Part shown: one piece after another, positions 55,869 through 64,000 of the stretch
Layout: the number at the start of each line of letters is the position of its first letter
Position numbering within the stretch: position 1 is the first letter of the stretch
Origin: Rubrivivax gelatinosus IL144
GTDB taxonomy: Bacteria; Pseudomonadota; Gammaproteobacteria; Burkholderiales; Burkholderiaceae_C
NCBI RefSeq assembly: GCF_000284255.1
Contig: NC_017075.1
Span: 4,960,001 to 5,024,000 of the forward strand
Length of the DNA: 64,000 nt
Reading direction: 5' to 3'
The notes under the pieces: generated by a model
What the model was told of the DNA's origin: nothing
Databases searched by the model: none
What the model saw: only the letters and a program-made list of their open reading frames with translations
Program-made: the position numbers and the translations under genes

Positions 55869-56912
55869 ATGTCTTCCCCGGCCGCCGTCGACGCGGCCCA
55901 ACAACGTTCCGAGGGCGTCTGGCACGCCGCCTGGCGCCGCTTCAAGAGCGACCGCGTCGGCGTCACCTCGCTGGTCGTCGTCATCGCCTTCCTGCTGCTG
56001 ATCCTGCTGTCCTGGGCCGGCGTCGTCGCCGGCGACTGGCAGCGCGAAGTGGGCGTGGCCAACGCGCCGCCGACCTTCGTCGGCCCGGCCGAAGTCGCCG
56101 ACAAGGCAGCCATCGCGGTGCCCAAGGGCCCCAACGTCGACCTCTCCGACGTCGACCCGCTGGCGCCGCGTTATGCCGAATGGGCCGAACGCGCCGCCAA
56201 GCTGAAGACCGAGGAGGCGCCCAAGGCCGAGACGCTGCCGCTGGGCGGCGACCGCCTCGGCCGCGACGTGCTCGAGAAGGCGATCAAGGGCACGCAGATC
56301 TCGGTCTTCGTCGGCGTGCTGGCGGCCGTCGTCGCGACGACGATCGGCACGCTGCTGGGCGCCTTCAGCGGCTTCTTCGGCGGCAGGATCGGCGACGCGC
56401 TGGAGTGGCTCTACAACGTCTTCGAGTCGGTGCCGGGCATCCTGCTGATCTTCGCCTTCGCCGCGGTGCTGGGCCGGGGCATCGACACCGTCGTGCTGAT
56501 CCTGGGCTTCACCGGCTGGACCGGCATGTACCGCCAGGTGCGTGCCGAGTTCATCAAGCACTCCAGCCGCGAGTACGTGCGCGCCGCCGAGGCCATCGGC
56601 GCCTCGCGCATGTCGCGCATGTTCCGCCACATCCTGCCCAACGTCAGCCACGTCGTGCTGGTGCGCATGGGGCTGCTGGTGGTCGGCTTCATCAAGGCCG
56701 AGGTCATCCTGTCCTACCTGGGCCTGGGCGTGCCGGTCGACCAGGTGAGCTGGGGCACGATGCTCGCCGAGGCGCAGAGCGACCTGATCCTGGGCTACTG
56801 GTGGCAGCTCGCCGCGGCCACCGTCTTCATGGCGGTGTTCGTCACCGCGTTCTCGCTGATGGCCGACGCCGCGCGCGACGCGCTCGACCCGAAGCTGCGG
56901 GGGCTGGAATGA
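55869..56912 (+). CDS. Peptide ABC transporter permease, DppC/OppC-like
   Basis: A 347-residue second permease. After helix 1 (about 38-60) there is a periplasmic insert of roughly 80 residues (A-P-P-T-F-V-G-P-A-E-V ... L-P-L-G-G-D-R-L-G-R-D) before the core helices, larger than in a typical DppC. The EAA motif reads Y-V-R-A-A-E-A-I-G-A-S. GTG 55857 overlaps the previous stop (GTGA) and is in frame, so the true start is either it or ATG 55869. The stop overlaps the next ATG by 4 bp. Confidence 0.93.
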   Translation: MSSPAAVDAAQQRSEGVWHAAWRRFKSDRVGVTSLVVVIAFLLLILLSWAGVVAGDWQREVGVANAPPTFVGPAEVADKAAIAVPKGPNVDLSDVDPLAPRYAEWAERAAKLKTEEAPKAETLPLGGDRLGRDVLEKAIKGTQISVFVGVLAAVVATTIGTLLGAFSGFFGGRIGDALEWLYNVFESVPGILLIFAFAAVLGRGIDTVVLILGFTGWTGMYRQVRAEFIKHSSREYVRAAEAIGASRMSRMFRHILPNVSHVVLVRMGLLVVGFIKAEVILSYLGLGVPVDQVSWGTMLAEAQSDLILGYWWQLAAATVFMAVFVTAFSLMADAARDALDPKLRGLE

Positions 56913-58606
56913 GCACCGCGCACGACACCGTCCCGACGATGACCCCGCTGCTTTCCATCCAGGACCTCAAGGTCGAGTTCCGCATGGGCCAGGGCCAGCG
57001 CGCCCAGGCCGTCAAAGGCATCTCCTTCGACGTGCCCGAGAACACCACCGTCGCGCTGGTCGGCGAGTCGGGCTCGGGCAAGAGCGTCACCGCGATGTCG
57101 GTGCTGAACCTGCTGCCCGAGAACGCCGAGCGCAGCGGCCGCATCCTCTGGCGCGAACGCGACCTGCTGAAGACCTCGCTGCGCGACCTGCAGGCCCTGC
57201 GCGGCAAGGAGATCGCCTGCGTCTTCCAGGACCCGATGAGCTCGCTGAACCCGGTGTTCAACGTCGGCCAGCAACTCGCCGAACCGCTGATGCGCCACCT
57301 GGGGCTGACGCGCCGCCAGGCCTGGGCGCGCGCCGAGGAGCTGCTCGGCGAGGTCGGCATCCCCGAGCCCAAGCGCCGCCTGCTGGCCTACCCGCACGAG
57401 ATGTCCGGCGGCCAGCAGCAGCGCGTGATGATCGCGATGGCGCTGGCCTGCGAGCCCAGGCTGCTGATCGCCGACGAGCCGACCACGGCGCTGGACGTGA
57501 CGATCCAGCGCCAGGTGCTGGAGCTGCTGGGCAAGCTGCGCGAACGCCACCGCATGAGCCTGCTGTTCATCAGCCACGACCTGGGCGTGGTCGGCGAGAT
57601 CGCCGACCGCGTCGTCGTGATGCGCCACGGCGCGATCCGCGAGACCGGCCCGGTGGCACAGATCTTCGCCGCGCCGCAGGACGCCTACACCAAGGCGCTG
57701 CTCGCCTGCCGCCCGGCGCTGGATTCGAACCCGGGCCGGCTGATGGTCATCGACGACCACATCGCCGGCCGTGGCGCGGCCGCCGCCGCCCAGGCCAAGG
57801 ACCCCGCGGCGCCCGTCGTGCTGGAGGTGCGTTCGCTGGCCAAGAGCTTCTGGCTCAAGGAAGGCCTGTTCGGCAAGCGCGAGTTCAAGGCGGTGCGCGA
57901 CGTCAACTTCAAGCTGCGCCGCGGCCACACGCTGGGCGTGGTCGGCGAGTCGGGCTCGGGCAAGACGACGATGGGGCTGACGCTGCTGCGCCTGCACGAA
58001 CCCACCGGCGGCGAAGTCATCTTCGACGGCAAGAACCTGCTGAAGCTGAGCGACCGCGAGCGCCAGCTGATGCGCCGGCGCATCCAGATCGTCTTCCAGA
58101 ACCCGTACGCCAGCCTGAACCCGCGCTTCACGATCGGCCAGGCGCTGATCGAGCCAATGACCATCCACGGCATCGGCACCGACACCGCCGAGCGCGAGCA
58201 GCGTGCGCGCACGCTGCTGGAGAAGGTCGGCCTGGACGGCCGCGCCTTCGGCAAGTACCCGCACGAGTTCTCCGGCGGCCAGCGCCAGCGTGTCGCGATC
58301 GCGCGCTGCCTGACGCTGGAGCCCGAGGTGCTGGTGCTCGACGAAGCCGTCTCGGCTCTGGACGTCAGCGTGCAGGCCCAGGTGCTGAACCTGCTGAAGG
58401 ACCTGCAGGACGAACTCGGCCTGGCCTACGTCTTCATCAGCCACGACCTGTCGGTGGTGCGCTTCATCAGCGACGAGGTGATGGTGATGAAGGACGGCCA
58501 GGTGGTCGAGCAGGCCAGCGCCGAGCAGATCCTGCTGGCGCCGCAGCAGGACTACACGAAGCGGCTGCTGGCGGCGATTCCGCGCGGGTATCGGCCGGCG
58601 GCCTGA
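56909..58606 (+). CDS. Fused double ABC ATPase (OppD-OppF-like)
   Basis: A 565-residue ATPase subunit carrying both nucleotide-binding domains of a peptide importer in one chain, which spares a second gene. Domain 1 (about 10-265) has G-E-S-G-S-G-K-S, M-S-G-G-Q-Q-Q-R and I-A-D-E-P-T; domain 2 (about 295-560) has G-E-S-G-S-G-K-T, F-S-G-G-Q-R-Q-R and V-L-D-E-A, where the usual Walker B neighbour P-T is replaced by V-S. Between them is a short Ala-rich linker. The arrangement matches GsiA/YejF-type proteins. It converges with the SET gene with 3 bp between the stops. Confidence 0.95.
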   Translation: MSTAHDTVPTMTPLLSIQDLKVEFRMGQGQRAQAVKGISFDVPENTTVALVGESGSGKSVTAMSVLNLLPENAERSGRILWRERDLLKTSLRDLQALRGKEIACVFQDPMSSLNPVFNVGQQLAEPLMRHLGLTRRQAWARAEELLGEVGIPEPKRRLLAYPHEMSGGQQQRVMIAMALACEPRLLIADEPTTALDVTIQRQVLELLGKLRERHRMSLLFISHDLGVVGEIADRVVVMRHGAIRETGPVAQIFAAPQDAYTKALLACRPALDSNPGRLMVIDDHIAGRGAAAAAQAKDPAAPVVLEVRSLAKSFWLKEGLFGKREFKAVRDVNFKLRRGHTLGVVGESGSGKTTMGLTLLRLHEPTGGEVIFDGKNLLKLSDRERQLMRRRIQIVFQNPYASLNPRFTIGQALIEPMTIHGIGTDTAEREQRARTLLEKVGLDGRAFGKYPHEFSGGQRQRVAIARCLTLEPEVLVLDEAVSALDVSVQAQVLNLLKDLQDELGLAYVFISHDLSVVRFISDEVMVMKDGQVVEQASAEQILLAPQQDYTKRLLAAIPRGYRPAA

Positions 58607-58609
58607 GGC

Positions 58610-59080
58610 TCAGCCGCGCCGGCGCGCCTTCTTCGGGGGCGGCGGCGCGGCCATCGTTCCCCGGCATCGGGGCGCGCCGCAGTGGCACGCGAAGTCCGCC
58701 GGGTCTTCGTCGCCGATGTCCAGCGAGTAGTCGATGAACAGCTCCTCGCCGACGCGGATCGCGCGCCGGGCCTCGATGGCGATCTGCAGCCTGCCGTCTT
58801 CGTCCTCGACCTCGTAGGCCGCGCAGTTGGGCGCGCACGAGTGGTTGAAGTGGCGCGTGCCGTTGCCGCCTTCGCGGCCGTCGATCATCGAGCCGTCGGA
58901 CAGGCCGAAGAAGTAGGTCAGCGCGTTGTCCCAGTCCAGGCGCTCGATCTCGGCGGCGCTCCAGCGCCGGCCGGCGTAGAAGCCCAGGCGTTCGCCGCGG
59001 CGCAGGTCGCGCGTGGCGAAGGCGCCGAGGCCGTGCACGTGGCTGTCGCGGACCTCGAACGGGGCGTCGGCGTCGTTCAT
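58610..59080 (-). CDS. Small SET-domain protein methyltransferase
   Basis: A 156-residue protein consisting of little more than a SET domain, a lysine-methyltransferase fold using SAM. Visible are the N-terminal [10 protein letters not shown], the SAM/active-site N-H-S-C-A-P-N-C, the E-E-L-F-I-D-Y tyrosine motif, and a post-SET-type zinc Cys cluster [12 protein letters not shown]. The tail is basic (P-K-K-A-R-R-R-G). Bacterial SET proteins are uncommon and usually lack known targets. ATG 59080 is chosen over a longer start at 59110 because the fold begins there. The gene is divergent from mnmA. Confidence 0.88.
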   Translation of the reverse strand: MNDADAPFEVRDSHVHGLGAFATRDLRRGERLGFYAGRRWSAAEIERLDWDNALTYFFGLSDGSMIDGREGGNGTRHFNHSCAPNCAAYEVEDEDGRLQIAIEARRAIRVGEELFIDYSLDIGDEDPADFACHCGAPRCRGTMAAPPPPKKARRRG

Positions 59081-59132
59081 CGGCGCGCATTGTGCCCGGC
59101 ACCAGCGCAAGGCAGGCTCTGCGGGCGCCGCA

Positions 59133-59138
59133 GATAAT
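59133..59138 (+). promoter_or_regulatory. GATAAT -10 box close to the mnmA start
   Basis: GATAAT ends 7 bases before the ATG at 59146, so the transcript would be leaderless or almost so. No -35 at a proper distance is convincing, and no Shine-Dalgarno is present. Confidence 0.4.
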
Positions 59139-59145
59139 CCGCTCC

Positions 59146-60237
59146 ATGCAGGGCAAGCGTCGCGTGGTGGTGGGCTTGAGCGGCGGCGTCGACTCCGCGG
59201 TCAGCGCCTGGCTGCTCAAGCAGCAGGGGTACGAGGTCGTCGGCCTCTTCATGAAGAACTGGGAGGACGACGACGACAGCGAGTACTGCTCGTCGCGCCA
59301 AGACTTCCTCGACGCCGCGGCGGTGGCCGACGTCATCGGCATCGACCTTGAGCACGTCAACTTCGCCGCCGAGTACAAGGACCGCGTCTTCGCCGAGTTC
59401 CTGCGCGAATACAGCGCCGGGCGCACGCCCAACCCGGACGTGCTGTGCAACGCCGAGATCAAGTTCAAGGCCTTCCTCGACCACGCGATGCGCCTGGGCG
59501 CCGAGCGCATCGCCACCGGCCACTACGCCCGCGTGCGCGAACGCGACGGCCGCTTCGAGCTGCTGAAGGGCCTGGACCCGGCCAAGGACCAGAGCTACTT
59601 CCTGCACCGCCTGAACCAGGCGCAGCTGGCGCGCACGATGTTCCCGGTCGGCGAACTGCCCAAGACCGAGGTGCGCCGCATCGCCGCCGAGATCGGCCTG
59701 CCGAACGCGAAGAAGAAGGACTCGACCGGCATCTGCTTCATCGGCGAGCGCCCGTTTCGCGAGTTCCTCAACCGCTACCTGGCGCAGGCGCCGGGCGACA
59801 TCGAGGACGAACGCGGCCGCGTCGTCGGCCGCCACGTGGGCCTGAGCTTCTACACGCTGGGCCAGCGCCAGGGCCTGGGCATCGGCGGGCTGAAGACCGG
59901 CGGTGGCGAGCACGCGCCCTGGTACGTGGCACGCAAGGAACTCGAGCGCAACGTGCTGCGCGTCGTGCAGGGCCACGACCACCCCTGGCTGCTGTCGCGC
60001 ACGCTCGCCGCCAGCGACTGCGCCTGGGTCGCCGGCACGCCGCCGGCCGAAGGCGCGCTGGCCGCCAAGACGCGCTACCGCCAGGCCGACGCGGCCTGCA
60101 CGCTGCGCCGCGACGGCGAGGCCGTCGTGCTCTCGTTCGCCGAGCCGCAGTGGGCCGTCACGCCCGGCCAGTCGGCCGTGGTCTACGGCGGCGAGGTCTG
60201 CCTCGGCGGCGGCGTCATCGAATCGTCCGAACCCTGA
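59146..60237 (+). CDS. mnmA: tRNA-specific 2-thiouridylase MnmA
   Basis: Introduces the 2-thio group at U34 of Lys, Glu and Gln tRNAs. The 363-residue protein has the PP-loop S-G-G-V-D-S (12-17), catalytic C101 in [11 protein letters not shown] and the second Cys, C197, in [10 protein letters not shown], at positions almost identical to E. coli. The three-domain length is normal. ATG 59146 gives the family N-terminus; 18 extra codons upstream would be unusual. Confidence 0.97.
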   Translation: MQGKRRVVVGLSGGVDSAVSAWLLKQQGYEVVGLFMKNWEDDDDSEYCSSRQDFLDAAAVADVIGIDLEHVNFAAEYKDRVFAEFLREYSAGRTPNPDVLCNAEIKFKAFLDHAMRLGAERIATGHYARVRERDGRFELLKGLDPAKDQSYFLHRLNQAQLARTMFPVGELPKTEVRRIAAEIGLPNAKKKDSTGICFIGERPFREFLNRYLAQAPGDIEDERGRVVGRHVGLSFYTLGQRQGLGIGGLKTGGGEHAPWYVARKELERNVLRVVQGHDHPWLLSRTLAASDCAWVAGTPPAEGALAAKTRYRQADAACTLRRDGEAVVLSFAEPQWAVTPGQSAVVYGGEVCLGGGVIESSEP

Positions 60238-60260
60238 GTCGGGCCGCCGGCCCGCACACC

Positions 60261-61481
60261 ATGAGCGAACCCCAAGCCCCGGCCCGCCCGATGCTCACGC
60301 CGCTGGCCGCCGCGCGCGGCGCGGCCCCCCGGCGACGCGGCCGGCGCTGGATCTGGCTGGGCTTCGTCGGCATCGCTGCGGCGCTGGCCGTCGCCGCCTG
60401 GAGCCGGCGCGCGCCCGAGGTCCAGGCCACCAGCGTCGCCAGCGCCTACCCGTCGGCACGTTTCGCCGAACTCAGCGCCTCGGGCTACGTCGTCGCCCAG
60501 CGCCGCGCCGCGGTGGCGAGCAAGGCCACCGGCCGGCTGGTCGAGCTGGCGGTGCGCGAAGGCAGCGTCGTCAAGGCCGGCGACCTGATCGCGCGCATCG
60601 ACGCCGCCGACGTGCTGCCCACCGTGCTCGCCGCCGAAGCCGGCGTGCGCCAGGCCGAAGCCACGCGGCGCCAGGCCGCGGTCGAGCTCGACAACGCCCG
60701 CGCCGACCTGGAACGCACGCTGGGGCTCAAGGATCAGGGCTTCGTCTCGCCGCAAGCAGTCGACTCGGCCCGCCGCCGCGCCGACGCCGCCGCCGCCGCG
60801 CTGGCTGCCAACGACGCCGCCATCGCCCAGTCGCGCGCCCAACTCAACGTGCAGCGCGTCGCGCGCGACAACACCGAGATCCGCGCGCCCTTCGACGGCG
60901 TCGTGCTGGTCAAGAACGCCAACGTCGGCGACCTGATCACGCCGCTGTCCAGCGCCACCGGCGCGCTGGGCGCCGTGGTCACGATGGCCGACATGTCGAC
61001 GCTGGAGGTCGAGGCCGACGTCTCCGAGGCCAACGTCGGCCGAATCCGCATCGACCAGCCGGTGGAGATCGCGCTGGACGCGCTGCCCGACAAACGTTTC
61101 GCCGGCAGCGTCGCGCGCATCGTGCCCACCGTCGACCGCGCCAAGGCGACGGTGATGACCAAGATCCGCTTCGAGCAGCTCGATCCGCGCATCCTGCCGG
61201 AGATGGCCGCGCGCGTCGTTTTCCTGTCGCAGGCCGCCAGCGAAGCCGACCGCCGGCCGGTGATGGCGCTCAACCCCAAGGCCGTCGTCGAGCGCGACGG
61301 CCGCCGCGTCGTGCTGCGCATCGGCGCCGACGAGCGCCTGGAGGCCGTGCCGGTGAGCGTCGGCCGCACGCTGGGCGACGTCGTCGAGATCGCGCCCGGC
61401 GCGCTGAAACCCGGCGAGCGTGTCGTGCTCGCGCCCGCCGACACGCTGGCCGCCGGCACGCGCGTGACGGTGGCCAAGTGA
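60261..61481 (+). CDS. Efflux RND/MacA-like periplasmic adaptor
   Basis: A 406-residue membrane-fusion protein. A membrane anchor (about 30-48) follows an Arg-rich start. Then come the lipoyl half (S-G-Y-V-V-A ... G-S-V-V-K-A-G-D-L-I-A-R-I-D), a coiled-coil hairpin of about 80 residues with G-F-V-S-P-Q-A-V-D, the return strand E-I-R-A-P-F-D-G-V-V, and a beta-barrel. It starts the exporter operon at ATG 60261, 23 bp after mnmA. Its stop overlaps the ATPase start (GTGA). Confidence 0.93.
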   Translation: MSEPQAPARPMLTPLAAARGAAPRRRGRRWIWLGFVGIAAALAVAAWSRRAPEVQATSVASAYPSARFAELSASGYVVAQRRAAVASKATGRLVELAVREGSVVKAGDLIARIDAADVLPTVLAAEAGVRQAEATRRQAAVELDNARADLERTLGLKDQGFVSPQAVDSARRRADAAAAALAANDAAIAQSRAQLNVQRVARDNTEIRAPFDGVVLVKNANVGDLITPLSSATGALGAVVTMADMSTLEVEADVSEANVGRIRIDQPVEIALDALPDKRFAGSVARIVPTVDRAKATVMTKIRFEQLDPRILPEMAARVVFLSQAASEADRRPVMALNPKAVVERDGRRVVLRIGADERLEAVPVSVGRTLGDVVEIAPGALKPGERVVLAPADTLAAGTRVTVAK

Positions 61482-62173
61482 ACACGCCGCCGCTGATCCG
61501 CATCCAGGGGCTGCGCAAGACCTACCGCCGCGGCGAGCAGGACATCCCGGTGCTCGAAGGCATCGACCTGGACGTGCACGCCGGCGAGTTCGTCGCGCTG
61601 ATGGGCCCCAGCGGCTCGGGCAAGAGCACGCTGCTGAACCTGGTGGCCGGCATCGACAAGCCGAGCGCCGGCACGATCGAGATCGCCGGCACCGACATCG
61701 CGACGCTGGACGAAGGCCAGCTCGCAGACTGGCGCGCCGCCAACGTCGGCTTCATCTTCCAGTTCTACAACCTGCTGCCGGTGCTGACCGCGGCCGAGAA
61801 CGTCGAGCTGCCGCTGCTGCTGACCAACCTCACGGCGCGCGAGCGCCGCGAGCGGGTCGCCCAGGCGCTGGCGCTGGTGTCGCTGGCCGACCGCGCCGGG
61901 CACTATCCGAACGAGCTCTCCGGCGGCCAGCAACAGCGCGTGGCGATCGCGCGCGCGCTGGTCGGCGACCCGACGCTGATCGTCGCCGACGAGCCCACCG
62001 GCGACCTCGACCGCCACACCGGCGAAGAGGTGCTGTCGCTGCTGGAGCAGCTCGTCGCCGAGCTCGGCAAGACCATCGTCATGGTCACCCACGACCCCAA
62101 GGCCGCGGCGCGTGCGCACCGCCTGGTGCACCTGGAAAAAGGCGTGCTGGTCGACGAGGCCGCGGCCGGCTGA
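61478..62173 (+). CDS. ABC transporter ATPase, MacB/LolD-like
   Basis: A 231-residue ATP-binding subunit with Walker [10 protein letters not shown], the Q-loop F-Q-F-Y-N-L-L-P-V, signature L-S-G-G-Q-Q-Q-R, Walker [12 protein letters not shown] and the H-loop T-H-D. The F-Y-N-L-L-P and G-D-L-D pattern is typical of the MacB/LolD/FtsE group. The start is GTG 61478, overlapping the adaptor stop. It pairs with two separate permeases downstream. Confidence 0.95.
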   Translation: MNTPPLIRIQGLRKTYRRGEQDIPVLEGIDLDVHAGEFVALMGPSGSGKSTLLNLVAGIDKPSAGTIEIAGTDIATLDEGQLADWRAANVGFIFQFYNLLPVLTAAENVELPLLLTNLTARERRERVAQALALVSLADRAGHYPNELSGGQQQRVAIARALVGDPTLIVADEPTGDLDRHTGEEVLSLLEQLVAELGKTIVMVTHDPKAAARAHRLVHLEKGVLVDEAAAG

Positions 62174-62186
62174 ACGGGGCGACGCG

Positions 62187-63344
62187 GTGTTCCTGCTGCG
62201 CCTGCTGCTGAAGAACGCGTTCCGCCACCGGCTGCGCACGCTGCTGACCATCGTCGGCCTGATGGTCGCGGTCTGCGCCTTCGGGCTGCTGCGCACCATC
62301 GTCGACGCCTGGTACGCCGGCGCCAACGCCAGCTCCAGCACGCGGCTTGTCGTGCGCAGCGCGACCTCGCTGACGGTGCCGCTGCCGCTGGCCTATGCCG
62401 AGCGGCTGCGTGCGGTCGACGGCGTCACCGCGGTCAGCTGGTCGAACTGGTTCGGCGGCGTCTACGTCACCGAGCGCAACTTCTTCCCGCAGTTCGCCGT
62501 CGACGGCGCCAGCTATCTGCCGCTGTACCCGGAGTTCGTCGTCGCCGACGCCGAACGCACGGCTTGGCTGCGCGACCGCCGCGGCGTGCTCGTCGGCCGC
62601 ACGCTGGCGGCCAAGTACGGGTGGAAGGTGGGCGACACGGTGCCGCTGCGCGGCACGATCTACAGCGGCACCTGGAACTTCACGATCCGCGGCATCTACC
62701 AGGGCGCCGACGCTGGTGTCGACCAGAACCAGATGCTGATGCACTGGGGCTACGTCAACGAGATCCAGCGCCAGCGTTTCCCCGGCCGCGGCGACTCGGT
62801 CGGCGTGTTCGTCGTCGGCATCCGCGACCCGAACGACGCCGCGCTCGTCGGCCAGCGCATCGACACGATGTTCCGCAACTCGCTGGCCGAGACGCTGACC
62901 GAGACCGAGAAGGCCTTCCAGCTCGGCTTCGTGTCGATGAGCGAGGCCATCCTCGTCGCGCTGCAGGCGGTGAGCCTGATCGTCATCGTCATCATCATGG
63001 CGGTGATGGCCAACACGATGGCGATGACGGCGCGCGAGCGCCTGGCCGAGTACGCGACGCTGAAGGCGCTGGGTTTCCCGCCGGAGTTCGTCGTCAAGCT
63101 GTTGTTCGGCGAGAGCCTGCTGATCGCCGTGATCGGCGGCGTGCTCGGCGTGCTGGTGACGCTGCCGCTGGCCTCGGCCTTCGCCAACGCCGTCGGCACG
63201 CTGTTCCCGGTGTTCCGCGTCGCGCCGGAGACGATCGCGCTGCAGCTGCTGGCGGCGCTGGCGGTCGGCGTCGCCGCGGCCGCCTGGCCGGCCTGGCGCT
63301 CCAGTCGCATCGACATCGTCGACGGCTTGAGACACGTCGCCTGA
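62187..63344 (+). CDS. MacB/FtsX-like ABC permease (first)
   Basis: A 385-residue permease of the FtsX/MacB_PCD type. One helix (about 12-34) is followed by a large periplasmic domain (about 40-260) and three C-terminal helices (about 265-365) with [12 protein letters not shown] and [13 protein letters not shown] 62187 is the start; no ATG fits, and the site upstream is weak. It is separate from the ATPase, unlike MacB itself, where both are fused. A second permease gene follows after 7 bp. Confidence 0.9.
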   Translation: MFLLRLLLKNAFRHRLRTLLTIVGLMVAVCAFGLLRTIVDAWYAGANASSSTRLVVRSATSLTVPLPLAYAERLRAVDGVTAVSWSNWFGGVYVTERNFFPQFAVDGASYLPLYPEFVVADAERTAWLRDRRGVLVGRTLAAKYGWKVGDTVPLRGTIYSGTWNFTIRGIYQGADAGVDQNQMLMHWGYVNEIQRQRFPGRGDSVGVFVVGIRDPNDAALVGQRIDTMFRNSLAETLTETEKAFQLGFVSMSEAILVALQAVSLIVIVIIMAVMANTMAMTARERLAEYATLKALGFPPEFVVKLLFGESLLIAVIGGVLGVLVTLPLASAFANAVGTLFPVFRVAPETIALQLLAALAVGVAAAAWPAWRSSRIDIVDGLRHVA

Positions 63345-63351
63345 GCCCCCC

Positions 63352-64000
63352 ATGCGCCGCGCCGTCCCGCTTGCCTACATCGCACGCAACCTCTGGGTGC
63401 GGCGCGTGACGACGGCGCTGACCGCCGGCGGCATGGCGCTGGTGATCTTCGTCTTCGCCACCGTGCTGATGATGACCGAGGGCATCCGCGCGACGCTGGT
63501 GGCCACCGGCCAGCCGGACAACGTCGTCGTGCTGCGCAAGGGCTCCAACGCCGAGATCACCAGCACCATCGGGCGCGAGCAGGCCGGCATCATCGAGAGC
63601 CTGCCCGGCATCGCCACCGACGCGGCCGGCCAGCCGCTGGTCAGCCGCGAGCCGGTGGTGCTGAACAGCCTCGTCAAACGCAACGGCAAACCCGGCAACG
63701 TGACGCTGCGCGGCACGTCGGCTACCGGGCTGGCGCTGCGGCCGCAGGTGCACATTGTCGAAGGCCGCTTCTTCCGCCCGGGCAGCGCCGAGATCGTCGT
63801 CGGCCGCGCCGTCGCGCGCGGCTACGACGGCGTCGCTCCGGGCTCGACGCTGCGTTTCGCCGGCCGCGACTGGACCGTCGTCGGCATCCTCGACGCCGGC
63901 AAGACCGGCTTCGACTCCGAGATCTGGGGCGACTCCGAGCAGCTGATGCAGGCCTTCCGGCGCCTGGCCTACTCCAGCGTGATCTTCCGCCTGGCCGAGC
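63352..64000 (+). CDS. MacB/FtsX-like ABC permease (second, cut by window edge)
   Basis: Starts at ATG 63352 and runs off the window without a stop; 216 codons are seen. The visible part is an N-terminal membrane helix (T-A-L-T-A-G-G-M-A-L-V-I-F-V-F) followed by the periplasmic domain with repeated beta-strand motifs (V-V-L-R-K-G-S, V-T-L-R-G-T-S, I-V-V-G-R-A-V-A-R-G-Y). It is a paralogue of the preceding permease in layout. Together with the adaptor and ATPase it completes a DevBCA-like exporter of unknown substrate with two different permease chains. Confidence 0.88.
   Translation, partial: MRRAVPLAYIARNLWVRRVTTALTAGGMALVIFVFATVLMMTEGIRATLVATGQPDNVVVLRKGSNAEITSTIGREQAGIIESLPGIATDAAGQPLVSREPVVLNSLVKRNGKPGNVTLRGTSATGLALRPQVHIVEGRFFRPGSAEIVVGRAVARGYDGVAPGSTLRFAGRDWTVVGILDAGKTGFDSEIWGDSEQLMQAFRRLAYSSVIFRLAE

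Noticed and set aside
57715..57740. GGATTCGAACCCGGG-like stretch resembling a tRNA T-arm on the minus strand
   Set aside because: It lies inside the linker of the double ATPase gene, and no acceptor, D or anticodon arms fit around it.

Overview
The window is very GC-rich chromosomal DNA, almost entirely coding. It comes from a betaproteobacterium, most likely a Burkholderiales member of the Rubrivivax/Leptothrix/Roseateles type. That placement is inferred from family-level protein features and from blocks I remember as typical of that order: recA-recX-DUF2889-sucC-sucD, mreBCD-mrdA-rodA divergent from gatCAB, and terC/pilA/PglL/moaC/M48. I see no insertion sequence, integrase, CRISPR array, rRNA or tRNA, and no gene-free stretch above 300 bp.

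Layout. 1-2161 (minus): the start of an RND/HlyD-type efflux adaptor behind an operator-like inverted repeat, a small exported protein, a NUDIX hydrolase and ssb. 2350-13498 (plus): recQ, a CheB-CheR-PAS fusion overlapping a PAS histidine kinase, uvrA and a helical unknown. 13558-18492: a SWIB/histone-H1-like chromatin protein, a small membrane protein, a BepA-like M48 protease, moaC and the first of two PglL-type ligases. 18575-20990 (minus): the second PglL-type ligase, then pilA with a terminator and a near-consensus sigma-54 promoter. 21087-26769 (minus): a metallo-beta-lactamase phosphodiesterase, a two-FHA protein, a PP2C phosphatase, a Ser/Thr kinase, an unknown, and two TerC proteins with a yybP-ykoY (Mn2+) riboswitch between them.

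26853-32150 (minus): an EamA transporter, sucD, sucC, a DUF2889 protein, recX and recA with a LexA box. 32324-34507 (plus): a TctD/TctE-like two-component system. 34520-40365 (minus): the rod-shape operon rodA-mrdA-mreD-mreC and mreB. 40540-43779 (plus): gatCAB. 43798-45954: a DUF4124 protein and pyrE, divergent from xth with only 12 bp between start codons. 46171-50766: a LuxR-type regulator, an M48 peptidase, AmpG, TrxC and a FeeM-like N-acyl amino acid synthase with an upstream palindrome. 50997-58606: an oligopeptide ABC importer with two solute-binding paralogues on one strand and two permeases plus a double ATPase on the other. 58610-64000: a small SET-domain protein, mnmA, and a MacB-like exporter (adaptor, ATPase, two permeases, the last cut by the window edge).

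Themes. DNA repair is strongly represented (ssb, recQ, uvrA, recA, recX, xth). Cell shape and peptidoglycan recycling are covered by mreBCD/mrdA/rodA and ampG. pilA next to two PglL-type ligases points to O-glycosylated type IV pili. The kinase/phosphatase/FHA block looks like a compact protein-phosphorylation module. The most unusual candidates are that module with its riboswitch-controlled TerC neighbour, the FeeM-like synthase with its palindrome, the efflux-adaptor promoter, and the terminator-like hairpin ahead of the peptide permeases. I found no system that I can call truly undescribed.
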